A DNA stretch of 41,706 nucleotides from Anaerolineae bacterium (GTDB lineage: Bacteria > Chloroflexota > Anaerolineae > Anaerolineales > Villigracilaceae): positions 1 to 41,706 of the forward strand of contig JAFLCE010000030.1 in the NCBI GenBank assembly GCA_017303655.1. The letters are read 5' to 3'. Within the stretch, counting starts at the first letter, position 1, and every line of letters begins with the position of its first letter. Positions 15,618 through 23,937 of the stretch are shown here, one piece after another. The notes below the pieces were generated by a model. That model did not search any database. It was not told the DNA's origin and saw nothing but the letters and a program-made list of their open reading frames with translations. A program made the position numbers and the translations under genes.

Positions 15618-17249
15618 ATGATCCAAATTCAACTCTCCAACATCACACTCGTCCTCGGTGCCAAACGCATCTTTGAAAATCTCAACTGGGAGATCCAGCG
15701 CGGACAACGCATCGGTCTGATCGGTGCGAATGGCGCGGGGAAATCCTCGCTGTTCAAACTCATTGAAAGCGAACATACCCCCGAATTGGGCGGAAGCATC
15801 ACCCGCGCTCGCCTCATCACAACGGGATACCTGCCTCAACAACCCGAGCTTGACCCAACACTGACAGCGCTTGCTGCCGCGATGGCGGGCAATCCGCGAG
15901 TGGGGGAGGTTCACGCTGAATTAGAAAAAGTAGAAGCCAGTTTGGGCGAACCTGAAGTTTATGGCAATGAAAAGAAATTACAGCGCGCACTTGAACAGCA
16001 GCATCAATTGATTGAGGAATATCACGCCCTCGGCGGCGACTCGTACCCAGAGCGGGTTAAGAGCATCCTGCTCGGGCTGGGACTCGCTCAAAGCGAATTG
16101 GACAAGCCTCTCTCCGTGTTGAGCGGCGGGCAGAAAAAACTGGTCGGGTTGGCGCGGCTGCTTCTCGTTAATCCGGATGTCTTGTTATTGGACGAACCGG
16201 ATAATCATCTCGACCTGCCCGGCAAAATGTATCTTGAAAAACTCATCCGCGAATATGATGGCACGGTGGTCATCATCTCGCATGACCGGTATTTGCTCGA
16301 TGCAGCAGTTTCGCATATCGCCGAACTGGAAGATGGGAAATTAACCGTCTTCACTGGCAACTATACAGATTTCATGATCGATAAAGAGGAACGTCTTGCA
16401 CGGCAGGAGGAGCTGTATCAGATCCAACAGCGCAGCCTTGCCCGCATGGAAGTGGCGATCAAACGCTATAGGTTGTGGGCGGAGTTCAATGATAAATTTG
16501 CGACCCGTATCCATGCCATGGAAGCGCGAATGGCGCGGGTGGATAAGATCGATAAACCGATATTAGATCGCCGTCGCATGGAATTGCGTTTGAACGGTTG
16601 GCGTGGCTCGAACAAGGTTTTGGAATTAGAGAATATTTCAAAATCATTTGGCGAGCGCAAAGTCTTTGCAAAGGTTAACGAGATCATTTGGCATGGTGAA
16701 CGTGTGGGGCTGATCGGTGCGAATGGGGCAGGCAAGTCTGTGATGCTGCGCATGATCCTCGGCGAAGCGACACCTGATACTGGTGAGATAAAGATCGGAC
16801 CGAGCATATCCATTGGTCATTACGCTCAAGAGCATGAGACGCTTGACTTCAACCAAACTGTCTTGAACGCTGTCCGCTATGCAGGCGAGATGAGCGAATC
16901 ACGAGCGACGGCATTCCTGTTGCGTTATTTATTCACGTACAAGCAAGTCTCGCAGAAAATTGGTGAACTCTCGGGTGGGGAACGAAGTCGATTGCAGTTG
17001 GCTTTGGTGGTTCTATCCGGCGCAAACTTCTTGCTGTTGGATGAACCCACTAATAACCTCGACATTGCTTCTTCAGAAGTCTTGGAGCAAGCTCTCGAAG
17101 ATTTCGAAGGGACGGTGCTGGTCATTTCGCACGACCGTTACTTTTTAGACCGAACGGTGCAGCGTCTATGGGTGCTTGAAGAAGGAGAAATGAAAGAATA
17201 TCTTGGTGGCTATAGCGATTATTTGGAGACGAAGAATAGAAAGCTCTAG
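15618..17249 (+). CDS. ABC-F family ATPase
   Basis: The 543-residue soluble protein has two ABC cassettes and no membrane segments. Walker A GANGAGKS occurs at about 36 and about 367; signatures are LSGGQKK and LSGGERS; Walker B motifs are LLLDEPDNHLD and LLLDEPTNNLD; switch motifs are VIISHDRYLL and VISHDRYFL. The linker between cassettes (about 235-325) is Arg/Glu-rich and helical, as in ABC-F factors that act at the ribosomal E site. These proteins aid translation or protect ribosomes from antibiotics; subtype cannot be set by eye. The ATG at 15618 is preferred to the TTG at 15585. The leader with terminator suggests attenuation control. Confidence 0.9.
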   Translation: MIQIQLSNITLVLGAKRIFENLNWEIQRGQRIGLIGANGAGKSSLFKLIESEHTPELGGSITRARLITTGYLPQQPELDPTLTALAAAMAGNPRVGEVHAELEKVEASLGEPEVYGNEKKLQRALEQQHQLIEEYHALGGDSYPERVKSILLGLGLAQSELDKPLSVLSGGQKKLVGLARLLLVNPDVLLLDEPDNHLDLPGKMYLEKLIREYDGTVVIISHDRYLLDAAVSHIAELEDGKLTVFTGNYTDFMIDKEERLARQEELYQIQQRSLARMEVAIKRYRLWAEFNDKFATRIHAMEARMARVDKIDKPILDRRRMELRLNGWRGSNKVLELENISKSFGERKVFAKVNEIIWHGERVGLIGANGAGKSVMLRMILGEATPDTGEIKIGPSISIGHYAQEHETLDFNQTVLNAVRYAGEMSESRATAFLLRYLFTYKQVSQKIGELSGGERSRLQLALVVLSGANFLLLDEPTNNLDIASSEVLEQALEDFEGTVLVISHDRYFLDRTVQRLWVLEEGEMKEYLGGYSDYLETKNRKL

Positions 17250-17250
17250 T

Positions 17251-17267
17251 TCAGAAGGCAGAAAGCA
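17251..17267 (+). repeat. Left end of an inverted repeat flanking the four-helix gene
   Basis: TTCAGAAGGCAGAAAGC here faces a similar sequence, inverted, at 17739-17760 (CAGAAGGCAGTTGGCAGAAA on the minus strand). Further degenerate GCAGAAGGC copies run to about 17315. Confidence 0.55.
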
Positions 17268-17319
17268 AAAGGCGATAGTGCAGAAGGCAGAAGGCGGTGG
17301 GCAGAAGACGGAAGGTAGA

Positions 17320-17706
17320 TTATTTTCTTGGCATGAATTTTTCGGGCATAGACATCATACTTCCGAGCATTTTGCCAACTTCTTCATAGCTTTTGACTAG
17401 CTCCCTATATTTTTCAGGAGAAAGATATTCGCAATCATGGGCAAAATCTAGCCAGACTTGAGTTTCTGTGGCTTCTCCATCTGCATTGGCAAGTTTGCTT
17501 ACGAACATTTTCGGGTATTGACGTTTTCGAAAACCTTCTGCAATATTGGCAGCTACACTTCAGGAAGATCGGCGAATTTGGTCTGTCAGCGAATACTTTT
17601 CCTCTTTTGGGAAAACCTTTGACTCATTGAAGATTTCCATTGCCAGTTTGTAGGCAAGCTGATAAACCTTTAAGTCACGATGACTTTTTAGTTCTTGATA
17701 TGCCAT
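17320..17706 (-). pseudogene. Four-helix bundle protein (23S rRNA IVP family), broken by a stop codon
   Basis: The full frame has 128 codons from the ATG at 17706, with AGGAGG 5-9 nt upstream, and reads as a complete S23/23S_rRNA_IVP family protein: HRDLKVYQLAYKLAMEIF, then RRSS-stop-SVAANIAEGF, then YLSPEKYRELVKSYEEVGKML. Codon 49 (17562-17560) is TGA where the family has Arg in RRSSRSVAANIAEG, consistent with a single CGA to TGA change. No frameshift is seen, so the lesion looks recent, or it is a sequencing error. Flanking inverted GCAGAAGGC repeats suggest a small mobile cassette inserted between the ABC-F and ABC-2 genes. Confidence 0.85.
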
Positions 17707-17738
17707 GCAGTCCTCCTCAAACTAAACAGTAAATCTAC

Positions 17739-17760
17739 TTTCTGCCAACTGCCTTCTGGG
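17739..17760 (-). repeat. Right end of an inverted repeat flanking the four-helix gene
   Basis: On the minus strand this reads CAGAAGGCAGTTGGCAGAAA, matching in inverse orientation the repeats at 17251-17315. It directly abuts the stop codon of the neighbouring ABC permease. Confidence 0.55.
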
Positions 17761-18960
17761 CTACTCATATCTAAATCTCATCACCCCAATCGTAAAGAAC
17801 ACACCAGCAAAGCCAAGCAGCACCGCCGACTCGAGCAGAATATCGGTCAGCCCGCCGCCGCGCAGGACGAGGTCGAGCAATCCCTGCATTGCCCAGGTGG
17901 TGGGAAGAATCTTTACGATAGTCTGAACTGCGGGAGGGAACAACTCCAGCGGATACCAACAACCGCCTAGTAACGCCATCACCATGCCCATCATAATACT
18001 TAGCCCGTTGGCTTGACCTTCACTTTTGATGAAGGTTCCCATCGCCGTGCCAATGGCTCCACCTGCCAGCGCCGCACAGGTGAGCAAGACAAAGAGCGCG
18101 ATCGGTGCCTGTCCCCATTGCAGATTAAGGACGAACATGCCGAACAGAATCAAAAGCGACATTTGAACCAGCGCCATCACAACCTGCCCTGTGATCGTAC
18201 CGAGGAGAAAGATAGCTTTGCTGGTAGGGGTGGTCAATAGGCGGCGTAGAGTCCCTTGTTGGCGTTCAAAGGCAAAGAGGGCAGAGATGCCAAACAATGG
18301 AATAAATACCCAAGTGACCAATTGTCCGGCAGATGTATTTGCCCGTGGGTCGTATTCCACATCGTCGGGGGTGGTGCCTTCGATCACGGTGATACGATCG
18401 GGCGTATCCGTTTGTAAGTCTTTCGCGAGGGTCAATGCCTCTTCAAAATAAGCTTGTTCCGCTTCTGCGGATTCAAAGGTTCCTCTGGCTTTTGCATCTT
18501 CCAAGGCTTTATTGGCGGCGTTGACCGAACTACTCACGCGCCGAATGGCAGTTTGAATGGCGCGTTGCGCAATGGATGCATCCATATCATTGGGCTGTTG
18601 GCGGAAATCTAATTCCGCTGTCCCATTTTGAATGGCGTCGAGGTCGAACCCTGCCGGAATGACCAATATCGCTGAAACGCGACGGGCACTGAATTCCTCT
18701 TCGGCGACTTCCAAAGTCATGGCTTCTGGAAAAACAGCCGTGGATTTCTCTAACTCGGCAATGATCTCTTGGGAGATGGCAGTATTGGCAAAGTCTACAA
18801 CGATGAGACGCACACGGTTATTGGTGGGGTTGCCTGATGGACTTCCTCCTGCGAGCAGGAAGGTAAAGACCAGCGGCAGAATAATGAAGAACAACAACTC
18901 CGCTGCACTTGAAAAGCGGATGACTGCATCCTTCCAAATAATGGCAAATATCTTTTTCAT
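17761..18960 (-). CDS. ABC-2 type transporter permease
   Basis: The 399-residue product has one N-terminal membrane segment (about 21-38), a large extracytoplasmic domain (about 45-215) and five or so C-terminal segments. The QQGTLRRLLTTPTSKAIFLLG coupling region and the GGCWYPLELFPPAVQ motif are typical of DrrB/YhgE-like ABC-2 exporters. The start at 18960 (MKKIF) is preferred over 18984 because a purine-rich GGGGAAGAG lies before it. It is the last gene of an ATPase-permease-permease set on the minus strand and probably forms a heterodimer with the upstream permease. Confidence 0.88.
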   Translation of the reverse strand: MKKIFAIIWKDAVIRFSSAAELLFFIILPLVFTFLLAGGSPSGNPTNNRVRLIVVDFANTAISQEIIAELEKSTAVFPEAMTLEVAEEEFSARRVSAILVIPAGFDLDAIQNGTAELDFRQQPNDMDASIAQRAIQTAIRRVSSSVNAANKALEDAKARGTFESAEAEQAYFEEALTLAKDLQTDTPDRITVIEGTTPDDVEYDPRANTSAGQLVTWVFIPLFGISALFAFERQQGTLRRLLTTPTSKAIFLLGTITGQVVMALVQMSLLILFGMFVLNLQWGQAPIALFVLLTCAALAGGAIGTAMGTFIKSEGQANGLSIMMGMVMALLGGCWYPLELFPPAVQTIVKILPTTWAMQGLLDLVLRGGGLTDILLESAVLLGFAGVFFTIGVMRFRYE

Positions 18961-19008
18961 TTTAATCTCTTCCCCCTCTCCCATTTTAGGAGAGGGCAGG
19001 GGTGAGTG

Positions 19009-20274
19009 TTATTTCTGCACCAGATTCTTTTTTCCAAATAGCAAGACAGAAGCCAGGAACAAGATTCCGCCCATCGTGAGCAGGGCAGTGATCGGCGTGG
19101 AGAGATTCGTTAATGTCCCTCCCAATGCCAGAGTGGTGAAACCATCCAATGCCCATGAATTCGGTGTGATGCGGCTCAAGGATTGTACGAAGGGATGCAT
19201 TTGCTCAAGGCTGACGAAACTGCCGCCGAGGATGCCGAAGATCAACATCATCGCAGTGCCGACATTGCTTACTTGGGCTGTGGTGCGAGCTAATGCCGTG
19301 ATGAGCATACCCCAACCGGTTGCGCCAAACACCGCCGCGAATGTCAGGAGGATTACACCAAACGGATCGCCCCATTTCAATTGAAAAAGCAAAGACGTTC
19401 CGCCGATGAGGATGAACATCTGCGCAGCACCGGTGAGCAAGATGCCAAAGACCTTGCCACCCAAGATCTGAGTTGAAGATGTGGGAGAGATCAGTAAACG
19501 CGGCAACGTGCCTTGTGATTTTTCAGCGAGAATGGAACGCCCGCCGTAACTGACCGTAAACATCAGGAACATCAATGCCATGCCCGGCGCAAGATAGGCA
19601 AGTACATCGAACTCTACTTTTTCGCCTTCGGCTGTCGATGCATTGAGTGTGATCGCAAGCTCTTCATCAAGGGAAGCATTGTTTCCCTGGATTGCCAATT
19701 CTTCACCCGCAGTTTGTGCTTCTTGTGGGGTGATGCGTCCGCTCATGAGCATTTGAATGATCGATGTCTGTGCGCTGACCGAACCTTCTTCCACGCGGCT
19801 CATGAATTCATCCACGATCGATTTGATAATGCCAGCACTGGTGGGACGTGATGGATTGGCATACATTTCGATCTTGATCACTTCGGGTTCAGCGTTGTCT
19901 GTAAAACTATCCTGTTGCGGGATGATGCTATCGGTAAACCCAGCCGGGATGATAATGGCAGCTGCGACTTCATCTTCATCCACAAGTAGACGCGCCGCCT
20001 CCGGACTCGTGCCGAGGCTTGGTTCGACCAATTCAGCTAGGTCTTCACTGGAGAAGATGTCCACCAACGCTTGCCCCAATTCGCCATCATCTTGATTGAC
20101 GATGACGACTGGAATATCTGAAATGCCGCTTGAACCGCTCCCGCTAAAGCGACCTGTCACCAGCCCCATGCCGAGCGTGAGCAGGAAGGGGGCCAGCAGC
20201 ATGAAGATCAGTGCCGCACGGTCGCGAAAGGCAAGCTTTATATCTTTGATGCCGATCAGGAATGTTTTGAGCAT
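19009..20274 (-). CDS. ABC-2 type transporter permease
   Basis: The 421-residue product has the same plan as its downstream neighbour: one N-terminal membrane segment (about 20-42), an extracytoplasmic domain (about 50-225) and five C-terminal segments from about 230. KSQGTLPRLLISPTSSTQILGGK and GGSFVSLEQMHPF mark the ABC-2 family. The sequences differ enough that the pair probably forms a heterodimer. It starts 4 nt after the ATPase stop, so the genes are co-transcribed. A CCCTCTCC/GGAGAGGG hairpin lies between the two permease genes. Exported substrate unknown: drugs, lipids or polymers are the usual ones. Confidence 0.88.
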   Translation of the reverse strand: MLKTFLIGIKDIKLAFRDRAALIFMLLAPFLLTLGMGLVTGRFSGSGSSGISDIPVVIVNQDDGELGQALVDIFSSEDLAELVEPSLGTSPEAARLLVDEDEVAAAIIIPAGFTDSIIPQQDSFTDNAEPEVIKIEMYANPSRPTSAGIIKSIVDEFMSRVEEGSVSAQTSIIQMLMSGRITPQEAQTAGEELAIQGNNASLDEELAITLNASTAEGEKVEFDVLAYLAPGMALMFLMFTVSYGGRSILAEKSQGTLPRLLISPTSSTQILGGKVFGILLTGAAQMFILIGGTSLLFQLKWGDPFGVILLTFAAVFGATGWGMLITALARTTAQVSNVGTAMMLIFGILGGSFVSLEQMHPFVQSLSRITPNSWALDGFTTLALGGTLTNLSTPITALLTMGGILFLASVLLFGKKNLVQK

Positions 20275-20278
20275 GATG

Positions 20279-21223
20279 TTAATCGCGCAAGGCGCGTCCT
20301 GTTAAGTGTAAAAACACCGCTTCCAGATTTGGCTCACGAATATCAATGGAGTTGATTTTGATGCCGCGTTCGTTGGCTTTGGTGACCACCTGAGCCAACA
20401 CATCTTTGGCAGATGGCGTGATGACAGAAATTTCATGATTTACGACGTTGGCTTCCAAAACCTCTTTGATCCCTTTGAGTGAATTGACCAATGCCTGTGG
20501 GTCTTCGTTCTCACTGATATGCAAGACGAGGGTTTCCGTCTCACCAACCTGTTGGGTCAATTCTTTCTGAGTGCCAATGGCGATTAACTCACCGTGGTCA
20601 ATGATGCCCACGCGGTTCGAGAGTTCTTCAGCTTCTTCCATGTAATGTGTGGTGTAAAGGACGGTCATGCCCTGCTGGTTGAGGTCTTTGACCGTATCTA
20701 AAATGGCACGGCGTGATTGTGGGTCAATGCCGACCGTTGGCTCGTCCATGAAGAGCAGCTTGGGTTTGTGGAGCAAGCCCACCCCAATGTTGACGCGGCG
20801 CTTCATCCCACCCGAATAGGTTTTGACACGATCCTTGGCTTTATCCACCAACCCGATCTGACCGAGCACTTCCTCCACGCGGTTTTTCAACGCTGTGCCG
20901 CTCAAGCCATACATCTGACCCCAGAAGGTCAGGTTCTCGCGAGCGGTCAGGTCTTCGTAGAGTGCCAGGTCTTGCGGGACGACACCGATGGCATTGCGCA
21001 CCGCCATTGGATCTTTCGTGACGGAATGTCCTGCAATGGTTGCATCTCCAGAAGTGGGGGCGTATAGCGTGGAGAGCATCGAGATGGTGGTCGTCTTGCC
21101 CGCACCATTGGGACCCAGCAAACTGAAGATTTCGCCCTCTTTAATATTGAACGAAATCCCTTTTACGGCTTGAAAATCTCCGTAATTTTTCGCAAGATTT
21201 TGAACGTCGAGAATGTTGGTCAT
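20279..21223 (-). CDS. ABC transporter ATP-binding protein
   Basis: The 314-residue product powers the ABC-2 permeases. It shows Walker A GPNGAGKTT (about 37-45), Q-loop VVPQDLALYEDLTARENL, signature YSGGMKRR, Walker B LLFMDEPTVGID and H-loop YTTHYMEEAEEL. The C-terminal 80 residues form the regulatory tail seen in DrrA/NodI-type ATPases, ending EPNLEAVFLHLTGRALRD, a common ending of this family. AGGAG lies 6-7 nt before the start. It is the first gene of the exporter set. Confidence 0.93.
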   Translation of the reverse strand: MTNILDVQNLAKNYGDFQAVKGISFNIKEGEIFSLLGPNGAGKTTTISMLSTLYAPTSGDATIAGHSVTKDPMAVRNAIGVVPQDLALYEDLTARENLTFWGQMYGLSGTALKNRVEEVLGQIGLVDKAKDRVKTYSGGMKRRVNIGVGLLHKPKLLFMDEPTVGIDPQSRRAILDTVKDLNQQGMTVLYTTHYMEEAEELSNRVGIIDHGELIAIGTQKELTQQVGETETLVLHISENEDPQALVNSLKGIKEVLEANVVNHEISVITPSAKDVLAQVVTKANERGIKINSIDIREPNLEAVFLHLTGRALRD

Positions 21224-21283
21224 AAGAACTCCTAGGTGGACTGGGAAGATATACGAGTGGATGGGGAAGCAGTTGCGGAAAAG

Positions 21284-21311
21284 CTAACAGCTATTAGCTA
21301 GTAGCTGTTAG
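21284..21311. terminator. Hairpin at the 3' end of the P1 peptidase gene
   Basis: CTAACAGCTA (21284-21293) and TAGCTGTTAG (21302-21311) form a 10-bp stem with an 8-nt loop. It overlaps the last codons of the peptidase and has no T-run, so it may be a weak terminator or processing site between the peptidase and exporter genes. Confidence 0.45.
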
Positions 21312-22373
21312 TCTTCCATACTTCTTCAGTAATTCCTTTACTTCGTCATGCGGCATTGCCTTGGCGGTGATCTCATGCCCGGTCATATCTTCGGCAGCGA
21401 CGAGCGCATTGATGATGGCTTCTTCAGTCGCATAGACTGTGGCACCGAAGATCGGGTCGAGTTGACCATTTGGCAATGCCTGGATTTGCCCAATTTTTTC
21501 GCCTTTGGCAGCTTCACTATTGGCGGTTGAAAATGCTACGAAGATGTCGCCAGAGCCATTCCCGCCCAGGGCGCCGGTACGCCCCATGCCTAAGGTGACT
21601 CGTTTTGCGACCCGCTTTAACTGATGTGGCAGCAGTGGCGCATCTGTTGCGACGATGACGATCAGCGAGCCCATTTCCTGCCGGAACGGATTTTCACCAC
21701 TTGTCACGGGGGCGTCATTCTTTAAATAATTCCCTATGGGCACACCGCCGACGGTTAATTGATACCTTCTACCAAAGTTGCATTGTGCCAGTACACCTAT
21801 CGTCCAACCGCCTAATTTTTCTGGCAATTTACGTGAGGCTGTGCCCGTGCCGCCTTTGAATTCATAGCACAACATGCCTGTACCGCCGCCTACATTGCCT
21901 TCTGCAATATATCCAGAAGTCGCTGAATTCAAGGCACTCATTACATGACGTTCCTTTACAAAAAAACCGTTCATATCATTCAGCCATGCATCCGCGGTCT
22001 CCGTCACCATCGGGCAGAACCAATGCTGAAGAAGTTTATGATATTCCACCTGCCATTTGATGATTGACTGATGAACCATGCCGACACTATGTGTGTTCGT
22101 AATCCCCACGGGTCCTTCTAACAAGCCGCCTTCTTCCACCCAGGCTGCGCCGGTCATCTCGCCATTGCCATTGAAAGAATGCAGTCCGGCAAAGACAGGG
22201 GCAGCATTATCCGCACCACGCGGGTGGATGATCGTCACACCGGTGCGGGCATCTTTGCCTTCGATGATAGTGGAATACCCAACGGTCACTCCGGGTACAT
22301 CGGTGATGGCGTTGAACTCGCCAGTCGTCCCTTCAAACGGAATCCCCAGGTCGCGCGCTCGTTGCTTCTTCAT
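21294..22373 (-). CDS. P1-family (S58) aminopeptidase
   Basis: The 359-residue product belongs to the DmpA/BapA family of N-terminal nucleophile peptidases, which cleave themselves and then remove N-terminal or beta-amino acids from small peptides. NAITDVPGVTVGYSTI, GPVGITNTHSVG, the GNVGGGTGMLCYEFKGG loop and GGNGSGDIF are diagnostic; S274 is the expected nucleophile after G273. No signal peptide is seen. Its start overlaps the stop of the upstream ATP-grasp gene by 4 nt (ATGA), which suggests translational coupling. Confidence 0.93.
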   Translation of the reverse strand: MKKQRARDLGIPFEGTTGEFNAITDVPGVTVGYSTIIEGKDARTGVTIIHPRGADNAAPVFAGLHSFNGNGEMTGAAWVEEGGLLEGPVGITNTHSVGMVHQSIIKWQVEYHKLLQHWFCPMVTETADAWLNDMNGFFVKERHVMSALNSATSGYIAEGNVGGGTGMLCYEFKGGTGTASRKLPEKLGGWTIGVLAQCNFGRRYQLTVGGVPIGNYLKNDAPVTSGENPFRQEMGSLIVIVATDAPLLPHQLKRVAKRVTLGMGRTGALGGNGSGDIFVAFSTANSEAAKGEKIGQIQALPNGQLDPIFGATVYATEEAIINALVAAEDMTGHEITAKAMPHDEVKELLKKYGRLTATS

Positions 22374-23251
22374 AGTTTCTCCTTGGCGATGTTTACGAGT
22401 TGTATTGCAATGCGTTCTATAATTTCATCAGGCACGCCGTCCAATGCCTGGCTTTGTACACGTGTGTCGATCTCATCGTTGACATAATCCACAACGATGA
22501 ATTCGTCAGCGAGGGCAATTTCTGTCGAGAACCAATCCAGCTTACAGATGGAAGCGATGCGGCTCGTTACATCCCGCAGCTTGCCCAGCTCAAACCGGGC
22601 TTCATCCTCCGCTGTGACCTTTTCGTAGATATGCGTTTCCGTATCCCACCAGCAGGGATGCGTTTCGCCATTGGCATAAAAGACGCGAAACCATGCGGGG
22701 GTATCGTTTATATATTGCGGTGTAATATGAGCCTGAACTAAATATTTCTGCTCAGGGAAATCCATGCGTGCCCTAAGGATTTCTTCCAGTGTATTCTTTC
22801 CAAGATGTACCCCTTCACCACCACCTTCATTCGAAGGCTTGACGACAAAATTATATCCAAGGGGCGCTAAATCTATGGAAGAAATGACAGGTTGTTCCAA
22901 GAACGGCGGCAGGAGAATCGTATAAGGCGTGTGCAGACCTGCATTGATAAGTTCGAGATGCATGGTTGCCTTATCTTCTGACCATGCCGAGACCTCTGCC
23001 GGGTTGATGCGCCGCGCGCCGAATTCCTTTGCCCAGCGTGGAATCGGGTCGAAGGTGGCTTCACCCTGTCCGCGATGTAATAGGGTCTTGAATGTGGTCA
23101 CGCCTTTATAAAGTGCTGTGACCGATTCTAGTAAATTATCTGGCTTGATCTGCCAGAGCGAAATGCCCTGTTCAATACAGGCTCTTTCCACCATCCCAAC
23201 GAAAGTATCATCATATTCCCAATACCAGGGCAGACAAAGGTCGTAAAGCAT
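22370..23251 (-). CDS. ATP-grasp ligase-like protein
   Basis: The 293-residue product has an ATP-grasp fold. The N-terminal part (about 1-95) is a small Rossmann-like domain; the central part has YNFVVKPSNEGGGEGVHL (nucleotide-binding loop), KYLVQAHI and the C-terminal metal-binding DYVNDEIDTRVQS. Such enzymes join a carboxylate to an amine by an acyl-phosphate. The substrates are unknown, but coupling to a P1 peptidase suggests peptide-like material. TATAAT lies 7 nt before the ATG (minus 23264-23259), so the transcript may be leaderless. Confidence 0.78.
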   Translation of the reverse strand: MLYDLCLPWYWEYDDTFVGMVERACIEQGISLWQIKPDNLLESVTALYKGVTTFKTLLHRGQGEATFDPIPRWAKEFGARRINPAEVSAWSEDKATMHLELINAGLHTPYTILLPPFLEQPVISSIDLAPLGYNFVVKPSNEGGGEGVHLGKNTLEEILRARMDFPEQKYLVQAHITPQYINDTPAWFRVFYANGETHPCWWDTETHIYEKVTAEDEARFELGKLRDVTSRIASICKLDWFSTEIALADEFIVVDYVNDEIDTRVQSQALDGVPDEIIERIAIQLVNIAKEKL

Positions 23252-23258
23252 GAGGGCG

Positions 23259-23264
23259 ATTATA
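23259..23264 (-). promoter_or_regulatory. -10 element of the ATP-grasp gene
   Basis: TATAAT on the minus strand, 7 nt from the ATG at 23251, predicts transcription beginning at or next to the start codon. No good -35 is visible. Confidence 0.5.
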
Positions 23265-23354
23265 GCCGAAGGTCAATTGGAGGAATGTCAGCAGGCTGTT
23301 ATTAAACTCTTAACTTTCCACTTTTGACCTGCCAGCTTTGACTCGATTAATCGC

Positions 23355-23363
23355 TGGTACAAT
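23355..23363 (+). promoter_or_regulatory. Extended -10 promoter of the FKBP gene
   Basis: TGGTACAAT with a TG extension lies 30 nt before the ATG; TTGACT is upstream at a short 14-bp spacing. An AAAGGA ribosome-binding site follows at 23381-23386. Confidence 0.55.
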
Positions 23364-23393
23364 GGGCGCAATTAAATTTTGAAAGGATACAGT

Positions 23394-23885
23394 ATGGCAC
23401 ACGATACAGTAAAAGATGGGTTGGTTGTTTCAATGGAATACAAACTAACCGTGGACGGAGAAGTATTGGACTCTTCCGATGATGGAGGTCCATTGCAGTT
23501 TTTGGCTGGCTATGGAAATATCATCCCCGGTTTGGAAAATGAAATGCTGGGCATGAAGATCGGCGACAGCAAGAACGTCACCGTACAGCCCGAAGATGGC
23601 TACGGCGAATTTGACGAAGAAGCCTATGCCGATGTTCCCCGCACCGAATTCCCTGCCGATATGGAATTGGAAGAAGGCATGGAATTACACGTCACCGATG
23701 AAGATGGCAACCATCAGGCGGCATACGTGGCAGAACATGACGACAAAACCGTCAAGCTGGATTTCAACCATCCGCTCGCCGGGGCAGTGCTTGAATTCTC
23801 TGTCAAAGTCGTTGCATTGCGTGAACCCACCTCAGAAGAACTTGACCATGGTCATGTCCATGAGGGTGATGGGCATCACCACTAA
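23394..23885 (+). CDS. SlyD-like FKBP peptidyl-prolyl isomerase
   Basis: The 163-residue cytoplasmic product is an FKBP-type prolyl isomerase of the SlyD branch. It has the first FKBP part (about 8-70; GPLQFLAGYGNIIPGLE), the inserted chaperone flap (about 75-128) and the closing strand (FNHPLAGAVLEFSVKV). The C-terminal tail is His-rich (HGHVHEGDGHHH, about 151-163) and should bind nickel or other metals, as in E. coli SlyD. The ATG at 23394 has AAAGGA 7 nt upstream; a TTG at 23379 is less likely. A shared terminator follows. Confidence 0.93.
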   Translation: MAHDTVKDGLVVSMEYKLTVDGEVLDSSDDGGPLQFLAGYGNIIPGLENEMLGMKIGDSKNVTVQPEDGYGEFDEEAYADVPRTEFPADMELEEGMELHVTDEDGNHQAAYVAEHDDKTVKLDFNHPLAGAVLEFSVKVVALREPTSEELDHGHVHEGDGHHH

Positions 23886-23900
23886 AAATACCTGAAATGA

Positions 23901-23937
23901 AAAGGCAACTCTCTATGCGGAGAGTTGCCTTTTTTTA
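23901..23937. terminator. Bidirectional terminator between the FKBP and DedA genes
   Basis: AAAGGCAACTCTC (23901-23913) and GAGAGTTGCCTTT (23920-23932) form a 13-bp stem with T-run on the plus side and A-run on the other. It ends the FKBP transcript and overlaps the DedA stop codon. Confidence 0.88.

Noticed and set aside
17560-17562. TGA in the four-helix gene as a selenocysteine or read-through codon
   Set aside because: The family has Arg at this place, no selenocysteine element is visible, and CGA to TGA is a simple single change.
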